DNA from: an uncultured Muribaculaceae bacterium
GTDB taxonomy: Bacteria > Bacteroidota > Bacteroidia > Bacteroidales > Muribaculaceae
DNA length: 19,814 nt
Reading direction: 5' to 3'
Assembly (NCBI GenBank): GCA_910584125.1
Contig: CAJTXU010000038.1
Span: forward strand, 1-19,814
The first letter of the stretch is position 1. Each line of letters begins with the position of its first letter. Positions 1-6,997 of this stretch are shown here, piece by piece. The notes under the pieces were generated by a model. It did no database searches and was not told the origin of the DNA. It worked only from the letters and a program-made list of their open reading frames with translations. Position numbers and translations under genes: made by a program.

Positions 1-776
1 CTGACGAAATCATCCTTCATCTCCTCTATTGTCCGCATCTTCGACACTGTGTGAAGCAGATACCAAAACGCCAATGTAAAAGCGACCAAAAGAAGAAAAA
101 CCGTTATTATGACCCCGAGCATCTGTGATAGTATATGGCGTGTGAGCGGCGTCATATACGCGCGATAATACATTCCGGCCTGCGGATTGAAGCATAATGA
201 AAACACATCGAAACCGTAGGCATTTTTTGGAGCATGTATGTTCCCACGATATATATTGCCATTTGAATCCGTCACTTCGACAGCTACGAAATCAGGATAA
301 ATGTTTCTGTCCGCGAGCCGTTCAAGTAGGATGCTGTCCATAATAGTCAGATTGAAATCGACATACGGGTCCATATTCTGATGCATCTGTTGGCTCATGT
401 CATTCACCATCTGATTCGTATATGACCTGTCGCGGCGCAGCTGCTTTTTGTTGACCATTGTTTTTCCTTCCTTATTGGTGGCGGTGGTGACAAAATTTCC
501 GTTATCATCCTTGACACCTGATACAGAACCATGCTTTTCTATCACTGGATCACCGTTCTCTTTAAAAGCCTCACGGGCAGAGACTGCCGCGCGGTTAGCT
601 CGATCGGCTCGCTCCCACATATCATCAATATCGGCATCTGCCATAGCGGTCATTACCTCCCTTTCCAAATTGGCTCTTATCGAATCATACAGTGATATGA
701 GGTAATAGACATTACAGCCGGAGATGACCGCAATGATAATGATAAACGTAGTCGATATTGTCTTAAAGCGTTTCAT
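1..776 (-). CDS. Sensor histidine kinase, N-terminal part (cut by left window edge)
   Basis: The reading frame is open from an ATG at 776 down to base 1, giving 258 residues with no stop, so the gene continues beyond the window. A first membrane segment lies at about residues 5-27 (N-terminus MKRFKTISTTFIIIIAVISG), followed by a periplasmic domain of about 190 residues and a second membrane segment at about 219-241. The last residues, TVSKMRTIEEMKDDFV, are the linker typically found directly before the HisKA phospho-acceptor helix (F/V-S-N-x-T-H-E-L-K-T-P) of Bacteroidetes kinases; the His itself lies outside the window. The expected role is to autophosphorylate on an envelope signal and pass phosphate to a response regulator, probably the next gene to the left. 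It is divergent from the barrel gene at 935, with shared upstream DNA that holds a direct repeat. The sensed ligand cannot be told. Confidence 0.85.
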   Translation of the reverse strand, partial: MKRFKTISTTFIIIIAVISGCNVYYLISLYDSIRANLEREVMTAMADADIDDMWERADRANRAAVSAREAFKENGDPVIEKHGSVSGVKDDNGNFVTTATNKEGKTMVNKKQLRRDRSYTNQMVNDMSQQMHQNMDPYVDFNLTIMDSILLERLADRNIYPDFVAVEVTDSNGNIYRGNIHAPKNAYGFDVFSLCFNPQAGMYYRAYMTPLTRHILSQMLGVIITVFLLLVAFTLAFWYLLHTVSKMRTIEEMKDDFV

Positions 777-828
777 ATTGCGAAGTTACTAATAATCCGG
801 CATAAAATCGTTCAGGCTCGCTGATATT

Positions 829-865
829 TAAGACTAAATAAGGGAGCGTCTAAGACTAAATAAGG
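829..865. promoter_or_regulatory. Direct repeat, candidate response-regulator operator
   Basis: The 15-mer TAAGACTAAATAAGG occurs twice without mismatch, at 829-843 and 851-865. The starts are 22 bp apart, which is two helical turns, so both copies face the same side of the DNA. The second copy ends about 7 bp before the putative -33 element of the barrel gene, the position expected for an activator. Direct repeats phased to the helix are typical sites for OmpR/PhoB-type response regulators. That the partner of the adjacent kinase binds here is inference from position. Confidence 0.55.
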
Positions 866-872
866 CTGGGGA

Positions 873-905
873 TTGCTGGTGTAGAGCCGTCCGCCTGTAA
901 TTTTG
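873..905 (+). promoter_or_regulatory. Bacteroidetes-type promoter of the barrel gene
   Basis: TAATTTTG at 898-905 matches the Bacteroidetes -7 consensus TAnnTTTG exactly. A TTG at 873-875 sits 22 bases upstream and can serve as the -33 element. Transcription would start near 910, leaving a leader of about 25 nt before the ATG at 935. Confidence 0.6.
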
Positions 906-934
906 CATCAGAAACCAAATAAAAAGATCTTGAT

Positions 935-2986
935 ATGAAACAAGCAATCGCATTCATCATCGCACTGCTCTGTGTTTCGAGTGTTTCGGCTCAGACGGAA
1001 ACGCACGACACTCTCTCCTCCCGACAGCTCGATGAGGTTGTCGTCAAGGGCGAAAAACCTCAGGTCAGAGCAGAGGAGGGCATCATGGTCGTTGACTTGC
1101 CCGGAATAGTCAGGGACAAGCCGGTAAACAACATACTCGAAGCTCTCGGCTACCTGCCCGGTGTGACGAACAACAATGGAATGATAGGTCTGTCCGGAGC
1201 ATCAAATGTGACCATTATTCTCAATGGCGAGCCGACGAACATGCCGCTCCAGAATCTTTATCAATTGCTTTACACTACTCCTGTTGACAGACTGAAAAAT
1301 GTCGAGGTGATGTACTCGGCTCCCGCAAAATATCATGTCAGCGGCGCCGTAATCAACGTAGTGCTGAAGACTCCCACACCCCTTGACGGTCTGCAAGGGC
1401 AGGTCAGAGCAGGATACAATCAGTCGCACTATGGGTCGTATGGCGGAGCTCTCGCAGCCACATACGCGATCAAAGACTGGACTTTTGATTTGAACTACGG
1501 ACTGACGCGCAGTAAATCGTGGAGCCGTGAGGAAACATGGTCGAATCATCTATATGACGGCAAGCGCACAATTATTGAGGACGATATGCGGCGCATCGGT
1601 CAGAACTGGAGCAATACCATATTCGCCTCAGCAGCATGGAAAACGCTTAAACTTACTTATAACGGTCAGATTGTCTCCGATTCAAAGAGTTGGAATCTTT
1701 CATCGGGCACCTTGGGTGACTATACGAATGCATATAATATGCGGTCGCCTGTTGGCTATCATAACATCGCCCTTCGTTACGCCGCGCCTTTCGGTATGAC
1801 TGTTGGCGGCGACTATACCTGTTATTCCGAAAACCGTTCACAGTCATTGTTCAAGGATACTGACTATCTGCTTGGCTCGGAAAACCGTCAGGATATAAAA
1901 CGATGGCATGTGTATGTCGACCAAGAGCATCAGCTTGGTAAGTGGCAGCTTAACTATGGAGCGGAGTATCAGCGCTCGAAAGACCACAGTTCGCAACACT
2001 ACGGCGTTGTCGGTATGGCTGATAATCCTGATTTTGATGATACACTCAAAGAGGATGTGGCGAGTTTTTACGTCGGCACACAACGGTCGTTCGACTGGGG
2101 TCTGTCGTTCAACGCTTCGGCTAAGGGTGAATACTACCATAGCGAATATCGGCACAACTGGAATTTTATCCCTCAGCTTGGAGCCACATATTACAAAACG
2201 CCTAAAAGCATATTCCAACTCAATTTCAATACCCAGCGCATTTATCCATCATATTGGGAACTGCATGGCGGCACCAGCCACATCAACGACTATTCGACAA
2301 TTATCGGTAATCCGAAGCTGCAACCGTATATCCAATATGACGCGCAGTTCAACTACATTCTCAGGCAAAAGTATGTGGCGACTCTCTATTTTCAATATGG
2401 CGACAAAGCGACGGTGCAGTTACCTTACCAGTCGCCCGATGCCCTGAATCTGATATATCAGACCATCAACATGAACTACAAACGAGTTGTCGGGCTTAAT
2501 ATTCACGCGCCTTTCGGAGCGGGATATATCTGGAACGCCACGGTCACAGCCAATGTGTTCAATCAGCGGGAGAAAGCAGACCAATTCCATGACATCAGCT
2601 TTGACAACAGCAAGTGGATATTTTATGGTTCTTTCACCAATTCATTCAAGCTCAGCCGGAATTGTCCGGTATCCTTGTCGGTTGATTTCAGCTACATATC
2701 TCCTTCATTGCAAGGTATTGCCGACCTGTCGGCTATATGGAAAATCGACGCCGGAGTAAAATGGCAGTTTGGAAAGAAACGCTGCTGTGAGCTTGATTTG
2801 AAGGCGGACGATATATTCAATAAATGGTCTCCTACAATGACAATCCGCCATGCCGGTCAGGATTACCGAATGGAAGTTCACGACATGGCCCGCAACATCA
2901 AATTGACATTCATCTGGCGCTTCAACGGATTCAAACCAAAAGAGAACAGCGACATCGACACGTCTCGTTTTGGAACCGGAAAGTAA
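935..2986 (+). CDS. TonB-dependent-receptor-like outer-membrane beta-barrel protein
   Basis: The 683-residue protein has a signal peptide (residues 1-19, cleavage after VSA). It then has a TonB-box-like stretch LDEVVVKGEKP at about 32-42 and a plug-like region to about residue 150, including NVTIILNGEPTN, VDRLKNVEVMY and GAVINVVLKT. A long run of alternating aromatic/polar strands forms the barrel, and the C-terminus ends in DTSRFGTGK, as seen in OMP_b-brl_3-type Bacteroidetes barrels. It lacks the N-terminal carboxypeptidase-regulatory-like domain that many relatives carry, and no SusD-like lipoprotein gene is beside it, so a Sus-type glycan system is unlikely. The divergent sensor kinase and the direct repeat upstream suggest two-component control. 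The substrate is unknown; uptake, signalling or an envelope-integrity role are all possible. Its base composition is lower in GC than the genes from 3370 on. Confidence 0.85.
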   Translation: MKQAIAFIIALLCVSSVSAQTETHDTLSSRQLDEVVVKGEKPQVRAEEGIMVVDLPGIVRDKPVNNILEALGYLPGVTNNNGMIGLSGASNVTIILNGEPTNMPLQNLYQLLYTTPVDRLKNVEVMYSAPAKYHVSGAVINVVLKTPTPLDGLQGQVRAGYNQSHYGSYGGALAATYAIKDWTFDLNYGLTRSKSWSREETWSNHLYDGKRTIIEDDMRRIGQNWSNTIFASAAWKTLKLTYNGQIVSDSKSWNLSSGTLGDYTNAYNMRSPVGYHNIALRYAAPFGMTVGGDYTCYSENRSQSLFKDTDYLLGSENRQDIKRWHVYVDQEHQLGKWQLNYGAEYQRSKDHSSQHYGVVGMADNPDFDDTLKEDVASFYVGTQRSFDWGLSFNASAKGEYYHSEYRHNWNFIPQLGATYYKTPKSIFQLNFNTQRIYPSYWELHGGTSHINDYSTIIGNPKLQPYIQYDAQFNYILRQKYVATLYFQYGDKATVQLPYQSPDALNLIYQTINMNYKRVVGLNIHAPFGAGYIWNATVTANVFNQREKADQFHDISFDNSKWIFYGSFTNSFKLSRNCPVSLSVDFSYISPSLQGIADLSAIWKIDAGVKWQFGKKRCCELDLKADDIFNKWSPTMTIRHAGQDYRMEVHDMARNIKLTFIWRFNGFKPKENSDIDTSRFGTGK

Positions 2987-2996
2987 TTTCCATCAT

Positions 2997-3037
2997 GTGA
3001 TTGCTCCATGCCTGATAGAAAGGCATGAAGCAGTCAC
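2997..3037 (+). terminator. Long hairpin after the barrel gene, probable terminator
   Basis: Beginning 10 bp after the stop codon, GTGATTGCTCCATGCC (2997-3012) pairs with GGCATGAAGCAGTCAC (3022-3037) around a 9-nt loop. The stem is 16 bp with one mismatch and one G-U pair. There is no clean T run behind it, so it could be a processing or stabilising 3' hairpin rather than an intrinsic terminator. Confidence 0.5.
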
Positions 3038-3112
3038 TTGGTTATTTCAGACGTTCCTTTGAGGAGCGTTCAAATGTGAAATTATATGTACCCACGCGCA
3101 CGAATTTCCACA

Positions 3113-3139
3113 TTTCCACGGCTATGGAAACCGTGGAAA
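3113..3139. repeat. Perfect 9-bp inverted repeat (hairpin)
   Basis: TTTCCACGG at 3113-3121 and CCGTGGAAA at 3131-3139 are perfect inverted copies around a 9-nt spacer. A further GGAAATG at 3144-3150 could pair instead with CATTTCC at 3111-3117, so alternative folds exist. No T run follows on either strand, which argues against a simple terminator. Confidence 0.45.
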
Positions 3140-3350
3140 AGCGGGAAATGTTTTCCTGTTGTGATGACAGAGGTATCATATGGATAGTTTCAGATTCGGC
3201 ACGATTGCATCTATCATAGGTCGTGGAACTTCACATTCCTTTGCTACGAGCGGCCAGCGTGAATTTTGTTCTCACGGCTCGCGCGTTTGCGCTGATTCTT
3301 CCTACTTGCCTCTACAAACTCGTATGGTCGCGTTTACGTCTATTAGACTG

Positions 3351-3358
3351 CAAATATA
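3351..3358 (-). promoter_or_regulatory. Leftward -7-like motif in the gene-free stretch
   Basis: Read on the minus strand this is TATATTTG, a full match to TAnnTTTG. It would drive transcription leftwards from about 3346 into the gene-free stretch. No convincing -33 TTG element lies 19-22 bases upstream, so the motif may be chance in an AT-rich spot. Confidence 0.25.
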
Positions 3359-3369
3359 ATGATAATAGT

Positions 3370-4617
3370 TTAAAATACGACTGTTGCGCCGATAATTTTT
3401 TCGCAGTCGAGCAGTTGGGGAGTGGCGCGCGGGCCGACACGGCAGCCGATGATCGTCATGTCGCCGCCCGAGACGACCTTGAGCCGTTGGCGCAGGCTGT
3501 CGGCCGACATCACGTAGTTGCGCGCCATCACCTCGCGCCTCTCGCCCTTGAGCCGGCGTGTATCCTTGCCGCCGATCACGGCGCCGATGCGGAACGCCCG
3601 GCCCGGAAAGCCCTCGATGAGGCTGTCGGAGACATACAGGTCGGTGTTGGCCGAGATGCGTCTGAGTCCGTCGAAACGCGAGCACAGCGCGCGCCCGCAT
3701 CCCAACTTGTGGATTCCGGCGTTCGGGTCGTAGATGTAAGCCCCCGGCCTGATGTCTGATTCCGACGCCACCGGCGCACCGACGTTGCCTGTCTCGCCGA
3801 GCGTCGTGCGCCACACCGACACCGGTTCGGCCGTGGCGTCGGCGTTGTCGCGCAGATCGACCACTGTCACGGCAATCTTGTCCGAGCCGCCGCCCCCGCC
3901 GATTATGCCCAGCACCTCCTTGCACTCACCCTTGACGCAGACCAGATGGATCTCCGAGATGCCCGGCAGCTCGGCCGTCATGCGCTCCGTGTCGAGGATG
4001 GGGGAGGCCTTGACCATAATCAGGTCTGCGCGGCTGCGGAGCATAGCGAGATTCGACACGATGTCGGGCAGACAGTCGCGGAAGAGGAATGTCCGGCGGT
4101 CGGCGGCGTCGCGGCGTGCCGGGTCGACGAATATCACGTCATAACGCGTCGCGTCGTCGCGGAGCGCTTCCAGACTGTCGCCCTCGGTGACGCTCACGTT
4201 CGCGGCCCCCAGTACCTCCGCGTTATGCCGCAGTGCCGACGCGCGTTCCGGGGCCAACTCGAAGGCCCGCACCTCGTTGCCCGCCGCCGCCACGGTGAAC
4301 GCGTCGATGCCCAGACCCGCCGTGATGTCGGCCACGCGGCGCCCCGTGCCTACGAGTCCGGCGTGATACGAGGCCACGCACTGGTGGGTGGCCTGCTCGG
4401 CCGCCTGCGCCGTCGGGAAGAGAAAACGCTCATGCGCCGTGAAGGCCGCCAGCTTGCGCGAGCACTTGCGCCGGCACTCTATCTGCGTCACGGCCAGAGC
4501 CACCGGGAAGCCCGTCTCCTTGCCGTGTAGGGCAAGAAGAAGCGCCCTCGGGTCGGCCGAGGCATTTTTTTTGACAAATTCGAACATTTCTGTTCCGATG
4601 GAATCAGATTTTTTCAT
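3370..4617 (-). CDS. Class I SAM-dependent methyltransferase with THUMP-like C-terminal domain
   Basis: The 415-residue protein has a Rossmann methyltransferase core in its middle. Motif I is DITAGLGID at 97-105, an acidic residue of the ribose-binding strand lies at 119-120 (FELAPER), and VIFVDPARR at 161-169 is motif IV with a DPAR catalytic-type loop as in RNA or protein N-methylases. The N-terminal 90 residues (TQIECRRKCSRKL, ATHQCVASYHA) match those of Bacteroidetes proteins with a C-terminal THUMP-like domain. Here residues from about 345 on (RREVMARNYVMSADSLRQRL) would form that domain. The THUMP-like fold suggests an RNA substrate, probably tRNA or rRNA, but the exact base is not known. 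It is transcribed alone, divergent from the malic enzyme operon. The ATG at 4617 is the first in frame. Confidence 0.8.
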   Translation of the reverse strand: MKKSDSIGTEMFEFVKKNASADPRALLLALHGKETGFPVALAVTQIECRRKCSRKLAAFTAHERFLFPTAQAAEQATHQCVASYHAGLVGTGRRVADITAGLGIDAFTVAAAGNEVRAFELAPERASALRHNAEVLGAANVSVTEGDSLEALRDDATRYDVIFVDPARRDAADRRTFLFRDCLPDIVSNLAMLRSRADLIMVKASPILDTERMTAELPGISEIHLVCVKGECKEVLGIIGGGGGSDKIAVTVVDLRDNADATAEPVSVWRTTLGETGNVGAPVASESDIRPGAYIYDPNAGIHKLGCGRALCSRFDGLRRISANTDLYVSDSLIEGFPGRAFRIGAVIGGKDTRRLKGERREVMARNYVMSADSLRQRLKVVSGGDMTIIGCRVGPRATPQLLDCEKIIGATVVF

Positions 4618-4627
4618 ATCTTTGCAT
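4617..4627 (+). promoter_or_regulatory. Rightward -7 element for the malic enzyme operon
   Basis: TATCTTTGCAT contains the -7 consensus TAnnTTTG at 4617-4624. The -33 region near 4592-4596 (GTTCC) is only a partial match. Transcription would begin near 4630 and give a leader of about 170 nt. The motif overlaps the start codon of the divergent methyltransferase. Confidence 0.5.
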
Positions 4628-4687
4628 CGATTTTGGATTCGGCGGCGCCGTCAGGTCTGCGACCCGGTGCCCCGCGTGCGAAATCAA

Positions 4688-4698
4688 ATGCAAAGATA
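4688..4698 (-). promoter_or_regulatory. Leftward -7 element for the methyltransferase
   Basis: Read on the minus strand from 4698 to 4688 this is TATCTTTGCAT, identical to the rightward motif at 4617-4627. GTTT at 4722-4719 is a partial -33 element with a 20-base spacer. The leader to the ATG at 4617 would be about 65 nt. Confidence 0.55.
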
Positions 4699-4745
4699 AA
4701 ATAAAAAAACAACACTATAAACCTTAAATTATTGTTTTATTAAAA

Positions 4746-4780
4746 CGGGCCGCCCCCGCCTCGCGCGGAAGCATGGCCCG
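4746..4780 (+). repeat. GC-rich inverted repeat in the malic enzyme leader
   Basis: CGGGCC at 4746-4751 pairs with GGCCCG at 4775-4780 in a local very GC-rich island between AT-rich flanks, 20 bp before the ATG. Inside it CCGC and GCGG can pair further. It would form a hairpin in the mRNA leader close to the start codon; a role in mRNA stability or translation is only a guess. Confidence 0.35.
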
Positions 4781-4800
4781 CTGATAAAACTGAAGCCACC

Positions 4801-6075
4801 ATGAACAAATTGGAACAAGAAGCCCTCAGCTATCATGAGGAGGGGCGTCCCGGCAAGATCGAGACCATCCCCACGAAACCATATTCAACGCCCCACGACC
4901 TGTCGCTGGCCTACTCGCCCGGCGTGGCCTATCCCTGCCTCGAGATCGAGAAGCGCCCGTCGGACGCCTACCGCTACACCAACAAGGGCAATCTCGTGGC
5001 CGTAATCTCAAACGGCACCGCCGTGCTCGGTCTGGGCAACATCGGCTCGCTCGCCTCCAAGCCGGTGATGGAAGGCAAGGCACTGCTCTTCAAGATATAC
5101 GCCGGAGTCGACGCGTTCGACATCGAGGTCAACGAGGAAGACCCCGACCGCTTCATAGAGGTCGTAAAGGCAATATCCGGCACATTCGGCGGCATAAACC
5201 TCGAGGACATCAAGGCCCCCGGAAGTTTCAAGATCGAGGAGCGCCTGAAAGAGGAATGCGACATCCCGGTGATGCACGACGACCAGCACGGCACGGCCAT
5301 CATCTCGGGCGCGGCCCTGCTCAACGCCCTTGAGATCCAGAGCAAGAAAATCGGCGACATCCGGCTCGTGGTCAACGGCGCCGGCGCGGCGGCCATCAGC
5401 TGCACGCGTCTCTACAAGCGTCTGGGCGTACGCGCCGAGAACATCGTGATGCTCGACTCCAAGGGCGTGATCCGCGAAGACCGCACCGACATCAACGCCC
5501 ACAAGCGCGAGTTCGCCACCCAGCGCGACATCCACACGCTCGAGGAGGCCATGCGCGGCGCCGACGTCTTCCTCGGCCTGAGCGTGGCCGGAGTGCTGAC
5601 TCCCGCCATGATCCTCGACATGGCCCCCCGGCCCGTGGTGTTCGCCCTGGCCAACCCGACTCCCGAAATCGACTACGACCTCGCCCGCGCCACACGCGAC
5701 GACATCATCGTGGCCACGGGCCGCAGCGACTATCCCAACCAGGTCAACAACGTGCTCGGATTCCCCTACATCTTCCGCGGGGCCCTCGACACGCACGCCA
5801 CGGCCATCACCGAGGAGATGAAGCTCTCGGCCACCTACGCGCTCGCCTCACTGGCCAAGGAGCCGGTGCCCGCCGAAGTCGTGAAGGCCAGCGGATGCGA
5901 TTCGCTCGAGTTCGGGCGCGACTACATCCTGCCCAAGCCCTACGACCCGCGCCTGCTCTATCATGTCGCCCCGGCCGTTGCCAAGGGCGCGATGGTGTCG
6001 GGCGTCGCCGCCAGCCCCATACGCGACTGGGAGGAATACGACCGCTACCTGCACCGCGTGATGGAGCGCCATTGA
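4801..6075 (+). CDS. Malic enzyme (oxaloacetate-decarboxylating malate dehydrogenase), short form
   Basis: The product converts malate to pyruvate and CO2 with reduction of NAD(P). The catalytic Tyr is in AYSPGVAYPC (Y38) and the catalytic Lys in MEGKALLFK (K93). The metal ligands are in NLEDIKAP (E135, D136) and HDDQHGTA (D160/D161), and the nucleotide-binding glycine motif is NGAGAAA (192-198). ANPTPEI supports the family. At 424 residues it is the short bacterial form and lacks the phosphotransacetylase-like C-terminal domain of MaeB-type enzymes (about 750 residues), so I give no symbol. Cofactor preference is not decided by the sequence. It is the first gene of an operon with lipA and lipB, 19 bp downstream. 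Pyruvate formation and lipoate synthesis may be linked through 2-oxoacid dehydrogenases, which is inference. Confidence 0.93.
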   Translation: MNKLEQEALSYHEEGRPGKIETIPTKPYSTPHDLSLAYSPGVAYPCLEIEKRPSDAYRYTNKGNLVAVISNGTAVLGLGNIGSLASKPVMEGKALLFKIYAGVDAFDIEVNEEDPDRFIEVVKAISGTFGGINLEDIKAPGSFKIEERLKEECDIPVMHDDQHGTAIISGAALLNALEIQSKKIGDIRLVVNGAGAAAISCTRLYKRLGVRAENIVMLDSKGVIREDRTDINAHKREFATQRDIHTLEEAMRGADVFLGLSVAGVLTPAMILDMAPRPVVFALANPTPEIDYDLARATRDDIIVATGRSDYPNQVNNVLGFPYIFRGALDTHATAITEEMKLSATYALASLAKEPVPAEVVKASGCDSLEFGRDYILPKPYDPRLLYHVAPAVAKGAMVSGVAASPIRDWEEYDRYLHRVMERH

Positions 6076-6094
6076 CAACCATAACCCCCATCCG

Positions 6095-6997
6095 ATGGAA
6101 AATACCGAAGACAAAACATCCCGTCCCGGCTCGGCCCGGGACGGGCGTCAGGTCTCGTTCCGCCGCAAGCCCGACTGGCTTAAGGTGAAACTCCCGCACG
6201 GGTTCAAGACCCGCGACGTCGTGGGCCTGCTCAACGACAAGCATCTGCACACCATCTGCTCGAGCGGAATGTGTCCCAACCGCGCCGAGTGCTGGGGCGC
6301 CGGCACGGCGACCTTCATGCTCTGCGGCGACATATGCACGCGCAACTGCCGGTTCTGCAACGTCACCAACCGCAAGCCGGGGCCTCTCGACCCGCGTGAG
6401 ATCGACGAGATCGCCGACACGGTGTCGCGCCTCAACCTGCGACATGTGGTTATGACGTCGGTGACGCGCGACGACCTTCCCGACCAGGGCGCGGCACACT
6501 GGGCGCGGGCCATACGGACCATCCGCGAGCGTTGCCCGGGCGTCACGATGGAGGTGCTCATCCCCGACTTCCAGGGCCGCACGGACCTCATCGACATCGT
6601 GGCCGACGAGCGCCCCGAGATCATGTCGCACAACATCGAGACCGTCCGCCGGCTCACTCCCGACGTGCGCTGCGTGGCAACCTACGACGGCTCGCTCGGA
6701 GTCATAAGGCACATCGCCTCGCGCGGCATACGCGCCAAGTCGGGCCTAATGCTCGGTCTGGGCGAGACCCGCGACGAGATCCTCCAGGCCATGGACGACC
6801 TGCTCGAGGCCGGATGCCAGGTGATGACCATCGGCCAGTATCTGCAGCCGTCGGCCAGACATTACGACGTGCGCGAGTATGTGCATCCCGACACGTTCGC
6901 CGAATACGCCGAGATCGGACGCGCCAAGGGATTCCGCCACATCGAGTCGGCCCCGATGGTGCGCAGCAGCTACCACGCCGAAAAGCACATCCTATGA
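6095..6997 (+). CDS. lipA: Lipoyl synthase (radical SAM)
   Basis: The protein inserts two sulfur atoms at C6 and C8 of protein-bound octanoyl groups to make lipoate. The auxiliary cluster ligands are C55, C60 and C66 (C-x4-C-x5-C). The radical-SAM cluster ligands are C81, C85 and C88 (CTRNCRFC, C-x3-C-x2-C). The C-terminal RSSYHAEKH at 290-298 supplies the serine ligand. The length of 300 residues is normal. The first 20 residues are a polar extension before the conserved KPDWLKVKLPHG, and the ATG at 6095 is the first one after the malic enzyme stop. Its stop overlaps the lipB start as ATGA, indicating translational coupling. Confidence 0.97.
   Translation: MENTEDKTSRPGSARDGRQVSFRRKPDWLKVKLPHGFKTRDVVGLLNDKHLHTICSSGMCPNRAECWGAGTATFMLCGDICTRNCRFCNVTNRKPGPLDPREIDEIADTVSRLNLRHVVMTSVTRDDLPDQGAAHWARAIRTIRERCPGVTMEVLIPDFQGRTDLIDIVADERPEIMSHNIETVRRLTPDVRCVATYDGSLGVIRHIASRGIRAKSGLMLGLGETRDEILQAMDDLLEAGCQVMTIGQYLQPSARHYDVREYVHPDTFAEYAEIGRAKGFRHIESAPMVRSSYHAEKHIL

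Larger units (their letters stand above)
2987..3369. other. 383-bp stretch without a convincing gene
   Basis: Between the barrel gene and the methyltransferase I find no open frame with codon use, start context or family resemblance that would support a protein. The stretch holds the long hairpin at 2997-3037, a second perfect hairpin at 3113-3139 and a leftward -7-like motif at 3351-3358. It also marks the shift from moderately GC DNA on the left to GC-rich DNA on the right. An untranslated RNA transcribed leftwards is possible but not demonstrated. Confidence 0.5.

Noticed and set aside
935..2986. SusC-type glycan-uptake receptor
   Set aside because: The protein is too short (683 residues), lacks the N-terminal carboxypeptidase-regulatory-like domain, and no susD follows.
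3025..3219. Open frame of 64 codons on the plus strand after the barrel gene
   Set aside because: It begins inside the terminator-like hairpin, has no upstream promoter, no family resemblance and an improbable composition.
3223..3759. 178-codon plus-strand frame
   Set aside because: It lies mostly antisense to the methyltransferase, whose SAM motifs are clear; the frame is open because the DNA is GC-rich.
5008..5796. 262-codon minus-strand frame opposite the malic enzyme
   Set aside because: Valine/aspartate/histidine-rich antisense shadow of a well-identified enzyme.
6532..6993. Upstream in-frame extension of lipB inside lipA
   Set aside because: Arg/His/Pro-rich shadow; LipB similarity begins right at the ATG at 6994, which overlaps the lipA stop.
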